From Dysgonamonadaceae bacterium (lineage in GTDB: Bacteria; Bacteroidota; Bacteroidia; Bacteroidales; Azobacteroidaceae): a stretch of 17,175 nt of DNA. Under the pieces are notes generated by a model. The model was not told where the DNA came from. It worked only from the letters and a program-made list of their open reading frames with translations, and did not search any database. The DNA lies in the NCBI GenBank assembly GCA_031258895.1, contig JAIRMF010000058.1, forward strand, positions 1-17,175, read 5' to 3'. How positions within the stretch are numbered: the stretch's first letter is position 1; every line of letters starts with the position of its first letter. The position numbers were made by a program, and so were the translations under genes. This document shows positions 15,783-17,175 of the stretch, piece by piece.

Positions 15783-15971
15783 ATGCCGGTGAGACAGGCA
15801 GATAATTCCCGAATTAATAAGGATGTTTCGTTCGAAAATCAAGTCGAACCGGTGAGAGACACACACAATTCCCTGATTAATAAAAATGTTTCACTCGGAA
15901 ACGAAATCGTGCCGGTGGGACGGAGACATGTTTTTCAGAAAAAGGAAAAAATTTCCCTCAAAAACGAAATT
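15783..15971 (+). repeat. 63-bp tandem repeat, three units, at the 5' end of rnpA
   Basis: Units at 15783-15845, 15846-15908 and 15909-15971 have the same length and no indels. All share CCGGTG at unit positions 4-9. Units 1 and 2 share AATTCCC.GATTAATAA (one further mismatch) and GTTTC; units 2 and 3 share AA.GAAAT at the end. The third unit is the start of the RnpA core, so the first two look like copies added in front of it. Confidence 0.8.
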
Positions 15972-16298
15972 GAGCTTGTGTTTGCGAAAGGAGAAAGCTT
16001 TTTGTTGTATCCGTTACGTGTGATTTACGTTCAACATCCGCCGACCTCCGGCGCACAGGCCGCAATCCTTATAAGCGTTCCGAAAAAAAGGCTGAAAAAA
16101 GCCGTGAGCCGGAATCGTGTCAAACGTTTTGTCCGGGAAGCATACCGTTTGAATAAAAACGAACTCGTGAAATCCCTCGCCGAAACCGGGAAAAACCTTC
16201 TCGCAGCATTTGTTTTCGTCGGTAATTCCCTGCCCGACTATCATGAAGTAGAAATTTCACTAAAAAATTCTCTCGTAGAACTAAACAAACGCCTGTGA
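15783..16298 (+). CDS. rnpA: Ribonuclease P protein component with repeated N-terminal extension
   Basis: A 171-residue RnpA; with the RNA subunit it removes 5' leaders from pre-tRNAs. The core spans about residues 49-171: HVFQKKEKISLKNEI, the central strand AAILISVPKKRLKKA, and the signature SRNRVKRFVREAYRLNK at 109-125 with the RNR motif at 110-112. Typical proteins are about 115-135 residues, so residues 1-42 are an extra N-terminal extension. It consists of two 21-residue units that resemble the start of the core itself: NKDVSFENQV and NKNVSLGNEI align with EKISLKNEI. The third copy begins GTG CCG at 15909, a possible alternative start that would give a normal-length protein of 129 residues. 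The 2-nt gap to hemD supports use of the ATG at 15783. The yidD ATG overlaps its stop. Confidence 0.93.
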   Translation: MPVRQADNSRINKDVSFENQVEPVRDTHNSLINKNVSLGNEIVPVGRRHVFQKKEKISLKNEIELVFAKGESFLLYPLRVIYVQHPPTSGAQAAILISVPKKRLKKAVSRNRVKRFVREAYRLNKNELVKSLAETGKNLLAAFVFVGNSLPDYHEVEISLKNSLVELNKRL

Positions 16299-16519
16299 TG
16301 AGAAAATTTTTGACATTTATCGCAACCATTCCGATATATTTGTACCGTTGGTGCATATCTCCGTGGACCGTATCCTCTTGCCGGTTCAGACCAACGTGTT
16401 CACAGTACGCAATAGAGGCAATTAATAAATATGGAATCATTAAGGGAGGATGGTTGACCGTAAAACGACTGTCACGCTGTCATCCTTTTGGAAAACATGG
16501 CTATGACCCAGTACCGTAA
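16298..16519 (+). CDS. yidD: Membrane protein insertion efficiency factor YidD
   Basis: A 73-residue YidD, a small inner-membrane-associated protein that helps insertion of membrane proteins near YidC/Sec. The N-terminal amphipathic segment IATIPIYLYRWCISPW is followed by the family hallmark CRFRPTCSQYAIEAI with its conserved cysteines, GIIKGGWLTVKRLSRCHPF, and the usual Gly-x-Asp-Pro ending GYDPVP. The length is typical. The ATG at 16298 overlaps the rnpA TGA by one base (TGATG); a GTG directly before it could also be read. The rnpA-yidD pair is a broadly conserved arrangement. A repeat array begins immediately after the gene. Confidence 0.96.
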   Translation: MRKFLTFIATIPIYLYRWCISPWTVSSCRFRPTCSQYAIEAINKYGIIKGGWLTVKRLSRCHPFGKHGYDPVP

Positions 16520-16730
16520 AAAGAAAACCAGAGCTGATCAAGAACGAATCGGCTACGAAATCGAAAATGTCGACTTCGGTCAATTCCAGATGAACGTCGC
16601 TACCGGACAAATCGACTTCGACCATGCTCAGATGGACGTCGCTACCGGACAAATTGACTTCGAGCAAGGCCCAATCGACGACGAAGACGACCGACTCGGC
16701 TCCGATCTGTACGACGTCGACTTCGCTTAA
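16497..16730 (+). CDS. Possible 77-residue acidic heptad-repeat ORF after yidD
   Basis: This frame starts at ATG 16497 (23 nt inside the yidD 3' end, another frame) and stops at TAA 16728-16730. After a basic start (MAMTQYRKKKTRADQER) it is built of 7-residue units such as RIGYEIE, NVDFGQF, QMNVATG, QIDFDHA, QMDVATG and QIDFEQG, with a hydrophobic residue at position 2 and often an acidic residue at position 5. The heptad pattern continues past the TAA (RINLAVS, RINADQY, QIGIDVR) to a second TAA at 16899-16901 and on to the window edge. It could be a real small gene, the 5' piece of a broken repeat-protein gene, or chance reading of a non-coding array. No family was recognised and no promoter or ribosome-binding site was seen. 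Confidence 0.3.
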   Translation: MAMTQYRKKKTRADQERIGYEIENVDFGQFQMNVATGQIDFDHAQMDVATGQIDFEQGPIDDEDDRLGSDLYDVDFA

Positions 16731-17175
16731 CGCCGAATCAACCTCGCAGTTAGCCGAATCAACGCCGACCAATATCAAAACGATATTGAGGTCGGCCAAA
16801 TCGGCATTGATGTTCGCGTAATCCCTCAAAACGTCGCCCACATTTCCCAAGATTTCTTTCAAATTTTCCTTAATGTCTTTAAGGTCATTAACGTCTTTTA
16901 AAACATTAAAGAGGGTGGCTCTCGGATTTCCAAAGTTTTTTTTCAAATCTTCCAAGATGTCTCACACATTTCCCAAGATGAACGCCATATTTTCCAAGAC
17001 GTCTCACACATTTTCCAAGATGAACGCCACATTTTCCAAGATATACTTCACATTTCCCAAGATATACTTCACATCTTCCAAGACGTCTCCCACATCTTCC
17101 AAGATGTACTTCACATCTTCCAAGATGTCTCCCACATTTTCCAAGATATACTTGTGACTTTCCAAGATCAACCTC
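16545..17175 (+). repeat. Exactly phased degenerate 21-bp tandem array, about 30 units, running off the window
   Basis: Cutting the sequence every 21 bases from 16545 gives 30 units to 17174 with no insertion or deletion. The right block (16944-17174, 11 units) is homogeneous, each unit containing TTCCAAGA or TCCCAAGA near its middle and varying mainly in its last third (GAACGC, ATACTT, GTCTC). The left block (16566-16733) is GC-richer, with ATCGACTTCG alternating with ATGGACGTCGCTACCGG, giving a 42-bp higher-order repeat (16587-16628 versus 16629-16670). The middle (about 16734-16943) is strongly diverged but keeps the phase. 21 bp equals seven codons and two DNA helical turns. No unique spacers are present, so it is not a CRISPR array. 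Confidence 0.85.

Noticed and set aside
16440..16955. 171-residue open frame on the minus strand through the repeat array into yidD
   Set aside because: It overlaps the yidD 3' end antisense and has only a TTG start inside a repeat unit, with TGA just upstream. Its heptad pattern is noted as a finding, but it is not supported as a gene.
16545..17175. CRISPR array
   Set aside because: The period is only 21 bp, there are no unique spacers between constant repeats, the units are degenerate along their whole length, and no cas gene is nearby.

Overview
This window looks like chromosomal DNA of a member of the Bacteroidota, most likely order Bacteroidales. The evidence is a RprX/RprY two-component pair (the B. 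fragilis/P. gingivalis type), the DUF4271-hemD-rnpA-yidD gene order, RecA residues of Bacteroidota type (HALDRFYA), -7 promoter boxes of the form TAnnTTTG, few Shine-Dalgarno sites, and exported proteins with 'KGQ' or 'KAQ' signal-peptide ends. No transposase, integrase, phage gene, CRISPR array, tRNA or rRNA was seen.

Layout. (1) Positions 1-1840, plus strand: the 3' part of a short-type threonylcarbamoyl-AMP synthase (tsaC), overlapping (ATGA) a polyprenyl-phosphate sugar-1-phosphate transferase that would start a surface glycan. (2) Positions 1926-5219, minus strand: a 1097-residue exported protein made of two TldD/PmbA-type halves, the first with an intact HExxxH+Cys metal site and the second with all these residues replaced. 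(3) recA, divergent from it, with promoter-like boxes in the 123-bp spacer. (4) An exported PAP2 phosphatase with a TTG start. (5) The rprX-rprY operon on the minus strand. (6) A long plus-strand run from 9740 to the right edge: tsaB, trkA, a MalY/PatB-type C-S lyase/aminotransferase, a DJ-1/PfpI protein, a LOG-family nucleotide phosphoribohydrolase, a DUF4271 membrane protein, hemD, rnpA and yidD. (7) About 630 bp of tandem-repeat DNA after yidD, running off the edge.

How the genes fit together. Most are housekeeping genes: t6A tRNA modification (tsaC, tsaB), recombination (recA), K+ uptake regulation (trkA), tetrapyrrole synthesis (hemD), RNase P (rnpA) and membrane-protein insertion (yidD). 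Several act at the envelope: the glycan-initiating transferase, PAP2 phosphatase, exported TldD-like protein and RprX. From the LOG gene to yidD the genes overlap or nearly abut, as in a cotranscribed block.

The most unusual content is in the last 2.3 kb. Three successive junctions carry different tandem repeats, each with a period divisible by three: 39 bp x3 between DUF4271 and hemD, 63 bp x3 at the start of rnpA (adding about 45 residues before the normal RNase P protein core), and an exactly phased degenerate 21-bp array of about 30 units after yidD. With the half-active/half-degenerate TldD fusion, these are the observations most worth following. No complete novel defence or mobile system is visible.
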